Assembly (NCBI GenBank): GCA_023213315.1 | Contig: JAKCPI010001998.1 | Location: 1 to 64,000 of the forward strand | Direction: 5' to 3' | Source of the DNA: Euborellia annulipes | Lineage: Eukaryota; Arthropoda; Insecta; Dermaptera; Anisolabididae | DNA: 64,000 bases | Shown here: piece after piece, positions 10,331 to 21,148 of the stretch | Position numbering within the stretch: the first letter of the stretch is position 1 | Layout: each line of letters opens with the position of its first letter | Program-made: the position numbers and the translations under genes | Notes under the pieces: generated by a model | Database searches by the model: none | Told to the model about the DNA's origin: nothing | Seen by the model: only the letters and a program-made list of their open reading frames with translations

Positions 10331-11690
10331 TTTTATTTATTTATTTGACTCCCCCTCCCTTATTCAGGGTTTAGGGATTGTTTACAATATATTACATTGC
10401 CATTTGCAATTTTAATTTACAATGTTATGTTTTGTTTTTGTTTTTCTTCTTTCTTTTTCTCTCATCATCTGTTTCTTGTTTCTGGTCTTGGCATCTTGGA
10501 CTTCAGCCTCTTCATCAACGTGTCTGGGGTACTTCCTCCTTTGTGACTCTCTTCAGCTGTTGCCACTTCTCCCATGCTCTCGCCATCTCTTCTTTTACTT
10601 CCCCCTCCAGGTGCCAATGCCAATTTCTTCCTCCTGGCATCCCCGATCTTCTCTCTTCCAATCTTTTCCTTGTCTCGGCCAGTCCCGCGGACTGCTACAC
10701 AATCGAAGATGTGATCAAACGATGTCCCATCTCTTCGGCATAACATTACAGAGTCTTTCTTCTTCTTTCCATCCTTCACTGTCGGATAGGCCGTTGCCCA
10801 TCCTCATTCTGCTCCATACTACACGGTCATTGTTCTTCAACCTTTAGTTGACGAGGTACTCTTCTCTTGATATCTCCATAATATGGGCAGTATGTGGATG
10901 GGTCCATTCTTCCCCAGTTGTACTGGATCTCCTGGTCGGCCTTCTTCTTCACCGCGTCCAACAAGCAGGCTTTTGTTTCCTCAACCCTATTTTGCTGGAT
11001 CAGGATGAGCGTGATTCCAGCTTCCCACTTCTTGAAGAGCCATCTCCATCTCTTTTCCCCAGGCAGACGGGTTTCGGTTTATAATTAATCCTCTTACGCA
11101 CTCCTGCAGACAGATCTTGGGCCACCTCTCATCTTCCATATTCACCATCTTGCCGAAGTTCCTTGTTTCGACGCTCAGCAAGCCCGCTTCCATCCTCGGG
11201 GTGTTCCTGTCCACTCCCAGAACTCCTTTCATGTACTTGCCCAAGACCCTTTCCATATCTTCAGATCTCCTCCCATCCGTAGGATTTGATAGAATAGATC
11301 AAAGAGTCATCCAGTCTCAACTTTTCCTGCACGCCTTTCATGCCACACCTTCTCCAAATACCCCAAAGCTGGTTCACTACTGCAAGACTCTTGCCCTTTT
11401 GCGCTTTTATATGCGCGTTAGATTTACCATTTGTCGAAAACTGATGTCCAAGGTAGTTGAACTTCTTTACCACCTCTATGGTTTCTCCCTTCGGTCTTTT
11501 TATTCTTTCCGCCTCCTTTCTTGAAGATCATTATCTTGGATTTTTCGGTGTTTATTTCCATTTCTAACTGTTTCACGTAGTTGCTCGTAGTTTTTATCAT
11601 GCTCGACAGCCCTTCTTTATCAACAGACACAATTGCAATATCGTCTTATTTAGATTTGAATGCTGAGATGTTGGTCCGGTTCGTTTTCAT
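10331..11690 (-). pseudogene. Non-LTR retrotransposon, RT C-terminal remnant
   Basis: Minus-strand pieces in several frames give a palm-to-thumb RT region. A DDIAIVSVDKEGL-like catalytic segment lies near 11655, but the two residues before DD are replaced by Lys-stop. Next come SKIMIFKKGG, KFNYLGHQFSTNG near 11470, and a long basic C-terminal region to about 10465. The 3' end has an (AAAT)n tail near 10335-10350. These motifs are standard for LINE reverse transcriptases. It is 5'-truncated and has several frameshifts and stops. Confidence 0.8.
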
Positions 11691-11699
11691 GTTTTAGAC

Positions 11700-12525
11700 C
11701 CCATCCCAGAAACGCCGCCCGCCAGGGCTACCCTACCGCAGCTAGTTCAGTATAAAAACAAAGAAATAAAAGCATAGGTGGGCCTCTCACTGCACTTGAT
11801 TATTTCATATAGTTTAATTGAATGTGGCTCGTTTATTGAGAGAAAGAAAGAGTTTGTGATTGGAGTGGAATGCTCACAACTTGAGATGTTTGTATGTTAG
11901 AGCGCGACTATATTTTAACTTTTCTTTTTCTCTCTCTCTCTCTAGAGGACAGGTTTTCATTAAAATATTCCATTATCTATAAAGCGTAACTGTATGCTTG
12001 AAAACTCGGTAAATATGAACTGATTTCCGCGAAATTTAATTAAGTTCCATTAGTTTTTGAGGTAATTTCACAGTCAAAAAGCGATTGAAACATCTCTTCT
12101 TACCCCTTTCTCTTTATTTTTAATTCAAGCGTGAAATTTATCATCAATAAAATAAATTAATAACCCAAATAAAAAGTTTTTTTTTTTTCAAATTTATTGG
12201 AATTTGTCCAATCGAATAAGACAAATTTTGAGCTGAAGTTTAATTAAAAGTGACGGGTTCATAAAACAGAAACAAAGAAAAGAACAAGTTATCTGATTTA
12301 TTACCCTCGTATGTGACCGAAAAGTTTGCATCTTTTTATTAAACAAGTTTCATCCCTTTTTCTAAGCGTGTTTAATTTATTTTCCCGTCGCAAGCGATAG
12401 AATTTATTACAATATTATTGGCTACAAATAATATACCGCCGGCCTTCGGCCTATTATTCTATTTTAACTTTCTCTTACTCTATATTTTAAAATAATATCT
12501 GCTTTTTGAGGTTGTGGCTGTGATG
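11700..12525. other. AT-rich spacer, no gene seen
   Basis: A CT tract at 11929-11942 and otherwise AT-rich, without a recognised repeat. The small GC patch CCGCCGGCCTTCGGCC at 12437-12452 is an isolated hairpin. Confidence 0.6.
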
Positions 12526-12648
12526 TGATTATAATGAAGAAATGGAGATATCAGCCAAATTGGGATTATCCAGGTTCAATAAAACTCTCAGAATAAAACG
12601 TTTCGGCCTGAATTTGGCCATCTTCCGTTATTGGGAATTATACACATA

Positions 12649-13069
12649 CAGTGCGAGTCAAAAATATGAGACCACCTTATTTTAAGACAATTTAAACCAA
12701 TAAAAAGTGAAATTTAGATACCTGTACCATTTCAAAACATAATATAGAATTAATAGAGCCCTTAAATTAAAAAAAAAGTTTTTAATAATTTAAATGTAAA
12801 TTTGGAAACTTCAAAATCGGGCTGAGGGCGACCAAAAGCTTCAAAGATCCTGACAAACATCGTGTTTTTCAAATGGATTTAGACCAAATTCATTCAACAA
12901 GATCTCTTATTGGATTTTTATCAAGACCAGCAAGTCACTCAACAATTTCCCGAGTACTAAAGCAAAATAATATAGCGGAATATGTAAAAAGAAAAGCAGC
13001 ACCTCAGTTAAAAACGGGTCTTAAAGTACATCATATTTTAAGGTGGTCTCATATTTTTGACTCGCACTG
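12649..13069 (+). mobile_element. Tc1/mariner deletion derivative
   Basis: Perfect 31-bp terminal repeats start CAGTGCGAGTCAAAAATATG and lie between TA dinucleotides (12647-12648, 13070-13071). Total 421 bp, so most of a transposase is missing. It still holds a fragment of the DNA-binding region (see 12820-13050). Confidence 0.85.
12820..13050 (+). pseudogene. Tc1-type transposase fragment (helix-turn-helix)
   Basis: The frame from 12873 reads MDLDQIHSTRSLIGFLSRPA and then SHSTISRVLKQNNI, like the second helix-turn-helix of Tc1 transposases, where TI/VSR.L...G is typical. A basic stretch VKRKAAP follows. GRPKASK just upstream is in another frame and could be the GRP hinge before a frameshift. 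The catalytic DDE domain is absent. Confidence 0.6.
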
Positions 13070-13190
13070 TAGTGCAAGTTCACATGTGATGGCCAAATAA
13101 ATTCAGGCCGAAACGTCTTATTCTGGGAGTTTTATTGAACCTAGAGCATCCCAATTTGGCTGATATCTCCATTTCTCCAATATAATTAAA

Positions 13191-14017
13191 ATAATATCAC
13201 CGTATTAAATTTTCTTTCTATTTTTTAATTTTTAATAAATAACTTCTGTACCCATTGTCATGAAATTTGCTCCGGATCCTTATCGTCCTAATTATTACGC
13301 TGAGTTTCAAAAAATTCTGTTCAGAGGAAGTTGAGAAAACCATGGTTCTCGATAATAATTTACCGTTCCCTGCGGTCCGATTCACTTCTAGTTTTAATAA
13401 CGTCTTAAGCACACTTAGGGCTACAAATTCGCCAAACCTCATCCTAATTCGATGAATAGTTCTAGAGATATAAGCAAAAAATTTTTCTGTATTCACATTA
13501 AATTTTTTTTTTTTGTCTTTCTAGGGTCGTTATGACCTGAAACGTAAAGATATATAAAAAAATTTGAGAGGGTTGGATCATAACACTTCCCCCATCATAT
13601 TATATTAGATATCTTATAATTAATTTGCGGGGGGGGGGGGGGAAATAACACGAACTAATTTTCCAACGACACCTGTTCGTTTTGAATAAATTCTCTGTAA
13701 TCTACGTATCTTTAAAATTAAATCGCAACTTTTTTTATTATTCTAATTTGCTAAATGAAAAATATATATATATATTTTTTTTTATTACGCGTGTGTGATT
13801 ATACCGTAATTGACACGAGAAGAGTCACAATGACATTTGACATGATAGGAGGGTGGAAAAAAAAAATGAACTAAACTAAAATTAACGAATAATTAATCAT
13901 TTTATATGACAAAAAAATAAGCTTGAGAGAGAGAGAGAGAGAGAGAGAGGTTTTATAATAATTTTATGCACTCAAATGAATATTTGACACGGATAGGAAG
14001 GGAGAGAGAATATAAAA
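13191..14017. other. AT-rich spacer, no gene seen
   Basis: Contains a G run (13629-13642), an AT tract (13762-13774) and a GA microsatellite (13923-13949). The pair of overlapping frames at 13218-13496 shows no recognisable domain. Confidence 0.6.
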
Positions 14018-14698
14018 AAAAAAATCTGGTGTGACTGGCGCACAGCACACAACTTTCTCTTACCTTCGGTAATCGAATGTTGTGTACTGTGCTTGTCACA
14101 CCAGATTTTTGTGTCGACATGTATTTAGTTTCCGACAATAGGGTACATTCGATTTTCAAGATGTAAAATTTATAAGTATGGCAAAATATTTATATGTTGT
14201 TACCATGGCAACCATTTCTCCTATCTTTTCTATGGAGAACAAGAGTAAAGTGGTCTTCAGAAGATTTCAATCACAAAATGAGAATATACATTTTAAAGAG
14301 AATCTAAAAAATAATTGATTTTTGAATTTTAAAAAAAATCGTTGGAGCAAATTTTGAGAAAATCGAAAAAAACTGAAAAAGTGCATCAGTAAAGTACTAG
14401 TACTCTTTGGTCGATTTTGTTCAAAAGCTTCGTGTGACGTCCCATGGGGGTGCCTAACTTAAATATAAAATTTCAACTTCCTGGCTCTTTTCGTTCTTGA
14501 GATATTTTGTTCACAGACAGACAGACAGACACACAGACAGACAGACACACAGACAGACAGACCATGTCGCGAAAACCACTTTTTTGGATTCAGGGGACCT
14601 CAAAACGTGAAGATCCATCAAAATCTCGACATCGAATTTTTGACCTGAATCCAATACTTTCTCTCTATATTACATATATACATAGGTAAGAGAAAGTA
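14018..14698 (-). mobile_element. XH family copy, near full length
   Basis: Complete in order: terminal hairpin (14022-14107), X-box GTTACCATGGCAAC (14199-14212), TAAAGTACTAGTACTC segment, CAGA/CACA microsatellite (14514-14560), end hairpin and GGTAAGAGAAAGTAAAA. It is a good reference copy for the family. Confidence 0.92.
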
Positions 14699-15030
14699 AA
14701 AAATTTGAATTAAGGTCCTTAAGGATTAAATATGTTGCTATTAAAAGTTTTTCTAACTAGATTTTTATTGACGGAGAGGAGGGGGGGGGGGGGGGGGGAA
14801 TGAAAAATAAAGTTGCAAAGGTTGATTTAAAAAAAAATGAAATTTAATTTTATATCCTTTTAGTTACTCCAACTAAAAAGTTTAATGACCTTGCAATTGG
14901 ATAGTTTTTCTCAAAGGGAATAAAAAAAAATCTACATTGACATTTAAAAAAAAAAAAAAAAATTAAATCCGTTTGTCCTTATCGAGCGAATAGCTTGATG
15001 GAATTTCATGAGGGGTTGGTTGGAATTTTG
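14699..15030. other. Spacer with long G run
   Basis: Holds a G run of about 20 at 14779-14799 and a poly-A near 14947-14962. No gene or known repeat. Confidence 0.6.
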
Positions 15031-15398
15031 ACGTGACAACGTCTTACAAATCATGTGTCTATAGTGGCAGGTTAGGGGGGGGGGCATGCATGAAAAAGTT
15101 TATCGGCTTGATTAACTCCTCTGTCTTAAGAGGTATAATTATGGGGATTATACGGTTAGGAAGAATGATTTTTCAGCTAAAGATTTCACCATTTATTTTT
15201 TTTTCCTATCCTTTTTATTTTACCGCGCTGCGGTAAATTCTAATTTGAAAGTTTAAACCCCTGTAGATTCCGAACGGCTAATCAGATCAGACTAAATGGG
15301 ATGTCATTTGGTGCAGAAAGAAAAAATCTAATAGAATAAATAAAAAGTCCCGAGTAATTAACTCCAAAATTAGTTTTTTTCTCGAAAAACCTCATTTT
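15031..15398 (+). repeat. Repeat C, copy 1
   Basis: Dispersed sequence including AACTCCTCTGTCTTAAGAGG, the hairpin ACCGCGCTGCGGT, and CGAACGGCTAATCAGATCAG, ending CTCGAAAAACCTCATTTTT where an XH copy begins. Related copies are at 27085-27320 (reverse) and 35926-36300. A G run lies at 15076-15085. No convincing ORF. Confidence 0.75.
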
Positions 15399-15399
15399 T

Positions 15400-15688
15400 A
15401 CTTTCTCTTACCTATGTATATATGTAATATATATATAGAGAGAAAGTATTGGTTTCATGTCAAAAATTCGATGTCGAGATTTTGATGGATCTTCACGTTT
15501 TGAGGTCCCCTGAATCCAAAAAAGTGGTTTTCGCGACATGGTCTGTCTGTGGGTGTGTGGGTGGGTGTGTGTGTGTGTGTGTGTCTGTGTTCACTTTTAA
15601 GCATGAAGGAATTGAGCTATGAGGCTGAAATTTTATATTTAAGTTAAACATCCCCCGGGACCGGAAAAATAAGCTTTTAATCAAAATC
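15400..15688 (+). mobile_element. XH family copy, truncated
   Basis: Start hairpin and GT microsatellite (15558-15590), ending at TAAGCTTTTAATCAAAATCGG where a SINE-1 fragment joins. The X-box half is missing. Confidence 0.85.
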
Positions 15689-15775
15689 GGTATCCAAATG
15701 CCTTAAATAAAATCATCGGACTGCCTGGGATCCGAACCCTCGATCGACCCTTGGCGGTTTAGAACACTGCAACCT
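15689..15775 (-). mobile_element. SINE-1 fragment
   Basis: Complement of the SINE-1 promoter half: GGATCCGAACCC is the B box in reverse, next to ATCATCGGACTGCCTGG. Both ends are broken. Confidence 0.7.
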
Positions 15776-15937
15776 TCCTAAGCGAGAGGGTGTCCAAGAA
15801 CAATCCTAAACAACGATATGAGACTTGACGAGCTAGCACTCGAGGATGTCCAAGACCGACGCGAATGGCGACGTTCAGGGCAAACAGCAGACCCCAAAGG
15901 GATAAATGATAGAAAGAAGAAGAAGAAGACTTTATAA
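15776..15937 (+). pseudogene. LINE RT extreme C-terminus with GAA tail
   Basis: One frame runs through RTILNNDMRLDELALEDVQD and RREWRRSGQTADP to TAA at 15935-15937. The DRxxWRR...ADP ending is common at the C-terminus of LINE reverse transcriptases. It ends in (GAA)n microsatellite. The retroelement piece at 28274-28395 has a comparable tail on the minus strand. Everything upstream is lost. Confidence 0.6.
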
Positions 15938-15954
15938 TGTGACATAGACTGGTT

Positions 15955-16628
15955 TTATTTTTACTTTCTCTTACCTATGTATATATGTAATATATATATA
16001 GAGAGAAAGTATTGGATTCATGTCAAAAATTCGATGTCGAGATTTTGATGGATCTTCACGTTTTGAGGTCCCCTGAATCCAAAAAAGTGGTTTTCGCGAC
16101 ATGGTCTGTCTGTCTGTGTGTGTGTCTGTGTGTGTGTGTTCAATTTTAAGCATGAAGGAATAGAGCTAGGAGGTTGAAATTTTATATTTAAGTTAAACAC
16201 CTCCCGGGAGCGTGAAAATAAGCTTTTAATCAAAATCGGCCAAAGAGTACTAGTACTTTACTGATGTACTTTTTCAGTTTTTTTCGATTTTCTCAAAATT
16301 CGCTCTAACGATTTTGATTAAAATTCAAAAATCAATTATTTTTTAGATGCTCTTTCAAATGTATATTCTCGTTTTGCCCTCAAAATTGTTTGAAGACCAC
16401 TTTACTCTTGTACTTCATAGAGAAGATAGGAGAAATGGTTGCCATGGTAACAAAATATAAATATTTTCCCATGTTTATAATTTTGACATCTTAAATTTCT
16501 AATATATTGGCGGAAACTAAATATATTTTGACACAAAAAATCTGGTGTGACAAGCACAGAACACAACTTTCGATTACCGAAGGTAAGAGAAAGTTGTGTG
16601 CTGTGCGCCAGTCACACCAGATTTTTTA
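15955..16628 (+). mobile_element. XH family copy, full length
   Basis: From TTTTTACTTTCTCTTACC to GTCACACCAGATTTTTT. TCTG/GTGT microsatellite at 16103-16140, X-box GTTGCCATGGTAAC at 16438-16451, complete terminal hairpin at about 16537-16626. Confidence 0.93.
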
Positions 16629-16668
16629 ATTTATACCTCTGAACAGAAATGGATGAAATTTTACTTAA

Positions 16669-17062
16669 GGTGAGCGTTTCGGGGTGCTAATTTCAGGAGA
16701 TTGCGGTCACAATTTTGAAGCTATCGACCTCAATTTTTTTTTTTTTTTAAATTAAAATTTAAAATATCTACAACTTATAAAAGCCCTTTTTTTGATTTTC
16801 GAAAAAAAAAATTTTTTTTAGATTAATCTCATTAAATAAAAGATATTTTTTTAAAAATCCGCTCTATAACTTATAGATAATTAAATTAGTATTCATTGTG
16901 TTAAAGAATAATTAATTTTTTACCCTTAATTATTTAGCTGGAAACTTTCAAATGAAATGGAATAAATCCCTTGTATCCCTATGGGAAAAACTAACGCCAT
17001 CTCTTGCCGCCTAGAGTAACTAGCTACGGAATCGTCTTCTAACGGCTTTTCGAGACGCGCAC
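16669..17062 (+). mobile_element. TTAA-1 family copy 1
   Basis: Begins GGTGAGCGTTTCGGGGTGC after TTAA (16665-16668) and ends TTTTCGAGACGCGCAC. The right TTAA has decayed. About 394 bp, no ORF. Diagnostic interior: GAAGCTATCGACCTCAA and AACGCCATCTCTTGCCGCC. Confidence 0.88.
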
Positions 17063-17645
17063 AACAAAAAAGTTCATTTTAGAATTCGCTTAATAAATAA
17101 ATCATCATTAAATGCTTTTATTCTTTGACAAATAAAGAGAGGGAATGTGCCTTTTGTTGTTGTTTAATTTATTAAACTTGTTTGAAAGGTCAATAAATCA
17201 AATTTTATTAACAAATCTGGATCAAAGAAGACAAAAAAAGTAATTGAATTTTTTTTTTTCACTTGCCTTCTCTGGTTAAAAATTGAAATTGAAATTAATT
17301 ATAAATATTCCCTCGGGATTTTTTTTTTTTCTTCTTCCCTTTTATTTTATTTTTAATAAAGACCGTTTAACGCCAGTCAGTTGAAGGATAATGAAATAAC
17401 ATTTCTTTTAAAGAGCCTTGGAGGGTGAAATCCAATTATAGACGAACAGTGAGTGTTTCTTTTAAGGGAGGAAATTGTTTGCTTGCTCTCTCTCTCTACT
17501 TTGTTTTTTTGCCGCCACCATCCACCCCATTTTTGAATTATTTAGTTACATCTAAAATTGATTGTATTTTAAACTGGCTGGCCCCAGTTATATGGCTTTA
17601 TTAAGGACATTTATTGGATCATGAAATTCTCTTACGCTCAAAGGT
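17063..17645. other. AT-rich spacer, no gene seen
   Basis: Poly-T and CT tracts (17254-17264, 17320-17330, 17487-17497). No known repeat. Confidence 0.6.
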
Positions 17646-18164
17646 TAAGGTTGTTCGGATAGTAAGTCATAATAGAATCTAAATTTTTTTTTAAATAAAA
17701 TTAAAAATTTGAATGCCAAATTTCCTTATTATAATTTAGTCGTGACCTATCAGAGTTTATAATTGGATTAAGTTAATAATTTAATTACCAAAAATAATAA
17801 ATGAATGACTTTTGACTTGAGCAGTTTTTCACGTAATATAGATCTGGCAACATTGCATTCATCAACTATCTATTTTAAATCTTAAACACCTTAAATTTTA
17901 TTTTATTTAATATATTACAATGTTTAATGCAAATCAGTTTAAACACAATGGACGATTTGCGAGAAAAAATATTGTAAAATTGAAAAAAATGCAACTAACA
18001 GCGAGAAAAGAGTATTATTTTATGCGACGTTGCCAGATTGGTCTGAGTCTCGTGACTATCTTATTTTTAAATAATATTGGCGACTGTCATTTTGGAGAAT
18101 TTTTTGACTTTCTTGTTAAAGTGAAAGCTTGAAACGCGATTTATTTTATGCGACGTTGCCGGAC

Positions 18165-18418
18165 TGGTTTGGGACGCCTTCTATTTTCACTGTATATTAA
18201 CTCAATTGTATATCAGACTGCAAATTTCACATGTATGCAGACGATATTCAATTATATTCAAGCTCGGAGCTACCGCAAAAATGGTCTCCCGGCAGTCATA
18301 AGAGCCACGGCCTCATTCAGGAGTTTTAATAGATTGGTTGTTGAGCATTACTTGTAGTCCACGTCCGTAACTGGTGTCGGATTGTGTGACAAATTTGTAA
18401 ATTTGTAATGAAAAAAAA
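18165..18418 (+). pseudogene. LINE remnant with internal deletion
   Basis: Shifted frames give LFSLYIN, a YADDIQLYS-like motif (tatgcagacgatattcaatt, near 18233) and then a C-terminal GLPAVIRATASFRSFNRLV ending in a stop at 18355. RT catalytic and C-terminal parts that should be hundreds of residues apart are adjacent, so the middle is deleted. A short 3' UTR and poly-A (about 18409-18426) follow. Confidence 0.65.
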
Positions 18419-18464
18419 AAAAAAAAGATTGAAAATGTACAGTATCAATGTTAGTGTATATCTG

Positions 18465-18546
18465 GTATAAAAAAAAATTTGGGTCTCTATGTAATTTCAT
18501 TGAGGTGGCCAATGAGGCTTGCTAGCCCTGGCCTTAAATAAATTTT
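18465..18546 (+). mobile_element. LINE 3' end fragment
   Basis: GGTGGCCAATGAGGCTTGCT, then AGCCCTGGCCTTAAATAAA: a non-coding retrotransposon-like 3' terminus with an AAAT tail. It sits directly before the XH copy. Confidence 0.4.
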
Positions 18547-18685
18547 TACTTTCTCTTACCTATGTATATATGTAATATATATATAGAGAGAAAGTATTGG
18601 ATTCATGTCAAAAATTCGATGTCGAGATGGATCTTCACGTTTTGAGGTCCCCTGAATCCAAAAAAGTGGTTTTCGCGACATGGTC

Positions 18686-18716
<31 letters not shown>

Positions 18717-19204
18717 CAATTTTAAGCATGAAGGAATTGAGCTATGAGGCTGAAATTTTATATTTAAGTTAAACACCCCCGGGACCGGAAAAATAAGCTT
18801 TTAATCAAAATCGGCCAAAGAGTACTAACTAGTACTTTACTGATGTACTTTTTCAGTTTTTTTCTATTTTCTCAAAAATTCGCTCTAACGATTTTGATTA
18901 AAATTCAAAAATCAATTATTTTTTAGATGCTCTTTCAAATGTATATTCTCATTTTGCCCTCAAAATTGTTTGAAGCACACTTTACTCTTGTACTTCATAG
19001 AAAAGAGGAGAAATGGTTGCCATGGTAACAATATATAAATATTTTCCCATGTTTATAAATTTGACATCTTAAATTCTAATATATTGGCGGAAACTAAATA
19101 CATGTCGACACAAAAAATCTGGTGTGACAAGCACAGTTCACAACTTTTGATTACTGAAGGTAAGAGAAAGTTGTGTGCTGTGCGCCAGTCACACCAGATT
19201 TTTC
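18547..19204 (+). mobile_element. XH family copy, full length, inside TTAA-2
   Basis: Complete from TTTACTTTCTCTTACC to CACACCAGATTTTT, with a GT microsatellite (18691-18716) and X-box GTTGCCATGGTAAC at 19016-19029. It interrupts the TTAA-2 element, so it inserted later. Confidence 0.92.
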
Positions 19205-19592
19205 TATTTCTATTCCCGTGATATACTTATTTTTAAAAATGGCCGACTGTCATTTTCGGGAGTTTTTTGATTTTCTTGTTAAAATATCTTTAAAGCCCAC
19301 TTTTAATTTTATTTTTAACGTCTTCTACTGAAGTTAATTGATAAAATGCAAATTTTTTCTTTTTGTATCTATTGCAGAAGTGGCTACATAATTCGAAATG
19401 TGTGCGTTTCGTGTACATTCCCTATAGGATACATGGTAAATTTCAATTTTTAATAATTAATTACCCGATAACCCTTCGTCAGATCTGCTTCAAAAAAGTA
19501 TTTTATACGTATGTGATAGTGATTAATAACATATTAAAAAATTAGCTTTTAATCTATACAAGTGCCTTAATTTCCGAACAACCTTAAACGAA

Positions 19593-20425
19593 TCTATTAT
19601 GAAATAAAAACACAAAGTATTTTTGTTTTGTTAATCTCTACGCATTAGCTTCTAATTAATGCCCTCAAAGGCAGCCAGCAGGGTACTCGCTAAGTGCAGG
19701 TATTCCATTCATTCAATCCAATTAAATCAGTCAACATTTGTGTGAGTTAAACAAAACAGACAAGTCCATCCACCTTTAATTAAAGGATAATATATGGAAA
19801 AAAGGGCCAACAGAAATCGTTGAGATGATCAAAGGTTAATCTCTCTTCACTCTCTCTTGTTATCCTTGTCGTTTACTCTCCCTCTGTGTGTGTGTGTGTG
19901 TGCAATAATTGCACTTGAAACCATCTCGTTTTATGGCCGTTAAGCTATTCAATTTACTTTTATTATCTCTCTGTTTAACTCGTTCGGTTGACAACATCAA
20001 TTTATCAGGTATAAATTAATCAGGAAGGGGAAACATTTTAACTGCCTCCTACTCTTCTGTTGAAAAGGAAGAACAAAAAACAAACAAACAAACAAACAAA
20101 ATCAAATCTTTGCTTATCTTTTTTAAAATTTCAATTTCATTATTGTAATTTAATTTAATAACGTTGCTTAATTTTTTGGCTTGCAGCTTCAGCCAGTTCT
20201 TTGTATAAAAATAGCGTAATTAGGTGGGGGCGAAAGATGCCCCCTCCCGCCCCAGGCGCTTCAAGCCTTTGCCGCCCCTCGATACCGATATCGGCGCCCT
20301 AGGGCATATAAGATATGCTAATGGACGATGATTTTATGATATTATTTCCAAAGATTATCCAAAATATTGTTAGTTTTCTTTTAAAGTATATTACAACTTG
20401 AATTCGACTATTTAAAATGAATTTA
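19593..20425. other. Spacer with microsatellites and a GC-rich remnant
   Basis: GT tract at 19886-19901, (AAAC)n at 20078-20099. At 20227-20310 a GC-rich patch with GGCGCCCTAGGGC resembles the end of the hAT-type MITE at 44265, but only as a remnant. No gene. Confidence 0.5.
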
Positions 20426-21148
20426 TTATAAAAAATCTGGTGTGAATGATCGCAGGCACACAACTTTCTCTTACAACTAAGGCCATATAAGACTTTACGA
20501 TAACCGTTATTATGAAAATATATATATTGGGAGTCCAGGCATTCTTATTTAAGTCATTTTGTATCCAAAATTATCAGACCGCCTGGGATCCGAACCTATG
20601 CCTTGGTATACAAGGCTATCGCTACCAACTACCTTAAGCCCGAGGGTTAGCCTATATTTGAATTCAAGATGAAAAATCTGGTGTGACTGTCGCACAGCAC
20701 ACAAATTTCTCTTGCCTTCTGTAATCTAAAGTTGTGTTCTGTGCTTGTCACACCAGATTTTTTGTGTCGACATATATTTAGTTTCCGCCGATATATTAGA
20801 ATTCAAGATGTAAAATTTATAATTATGGGAAAATATTTATATTTTGTTACCATAGCAACTATTTCTCCTATCTTCCCTATGGAGTACAAGAGTAAAGTGG
20901 TCTTCAAAAGATGTAAAGGGCAAAATGAGAATATACATTTTAAAGAGAATCTAAAAAATAATTGATTTTTGAATTTAAAAAAAAAATCGTTGAAACGAAT
21001 TTAGAGAAAATCGAAAAAAAAAAAACTGAAAAACTACTTCAATAAAGTGCTAGTACTTTTTGGCCGATTTTGATTAAAAGCTTATTTTCACGCCCTATGA
21101 GGGTGCCTAACTTAAATATAAAATTTCAACATCCTACCTTAATTCCTT
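20426..21148 (-). repeat. XH/SINE-1 composite, tandem unit 1
   Basis: Unit 20451-21148 holds a SINE-1 fragment (20478-20650, minus) and an XH body (hairpin 20671-20762; one-mismatch X-box GTTACCATAGCAAC at 20846-20859). It is repeated directly at 21149-21856 with an offset of 698 bp and few differences. XH hairpin sequence also precedes it at 20429-20475. Confidence 0.85.

Larger units (their letters stand above)
12529..13190. mobile_element. Foldback element split by a Tc1 derivative
   Basis: Outer arms 12529-12646 and 13072-13190 are complementary (GAAATGGAGATATCAGCCAA against TTGGCTGATATCTCCATTTC). Each arm carries a degraded version of the hammerhead-like core next to GGCC stems (AACGTTTCGGCC near 12598, GGCCGAAACGTC near 13104). 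The centre is occupied by the TA-flanked element at 12649-13069. Confidence 0.75.
17649..19583 (+). mobile_element. TTAA-2 family copy 1, with nested insertions
   Basis: Ends GGTTGTTCGGA and TCCGAACAACC lie directly inside TTAA (17645-17648, 19584-19587). The body matches the uninterrupted 792-bp copy at 24356-25147. It contains a partial internal duplication (ATTTTATGCGACGTTGCC occurs twice, near 18018 and 18145), a LINE remnant, a LINE 3' end and a full XH copy. Those insertions are younger than this element. The open frames inside are not conserved between copies. Confidence 0.85.

Noticed and set aside
10378..11524. Plus-strand frames of 104-141 codons
   Set aside because: They are antisense to the LINE RT remnant, whose motifs are clear on the minus strand.
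13218..13496. 92-codon minus-strand frame with a plus-strand partner
   Set aside because: No recognisable domain, no RT or transposase motif; left as spacer.
14507..14689. Protein frame reading RQTDTQTDRHTD
   Set aside because: It is the CAGA/CACA microsatellite inside XH; similar frames at 15971, 38541 and 59418 have the same cause.
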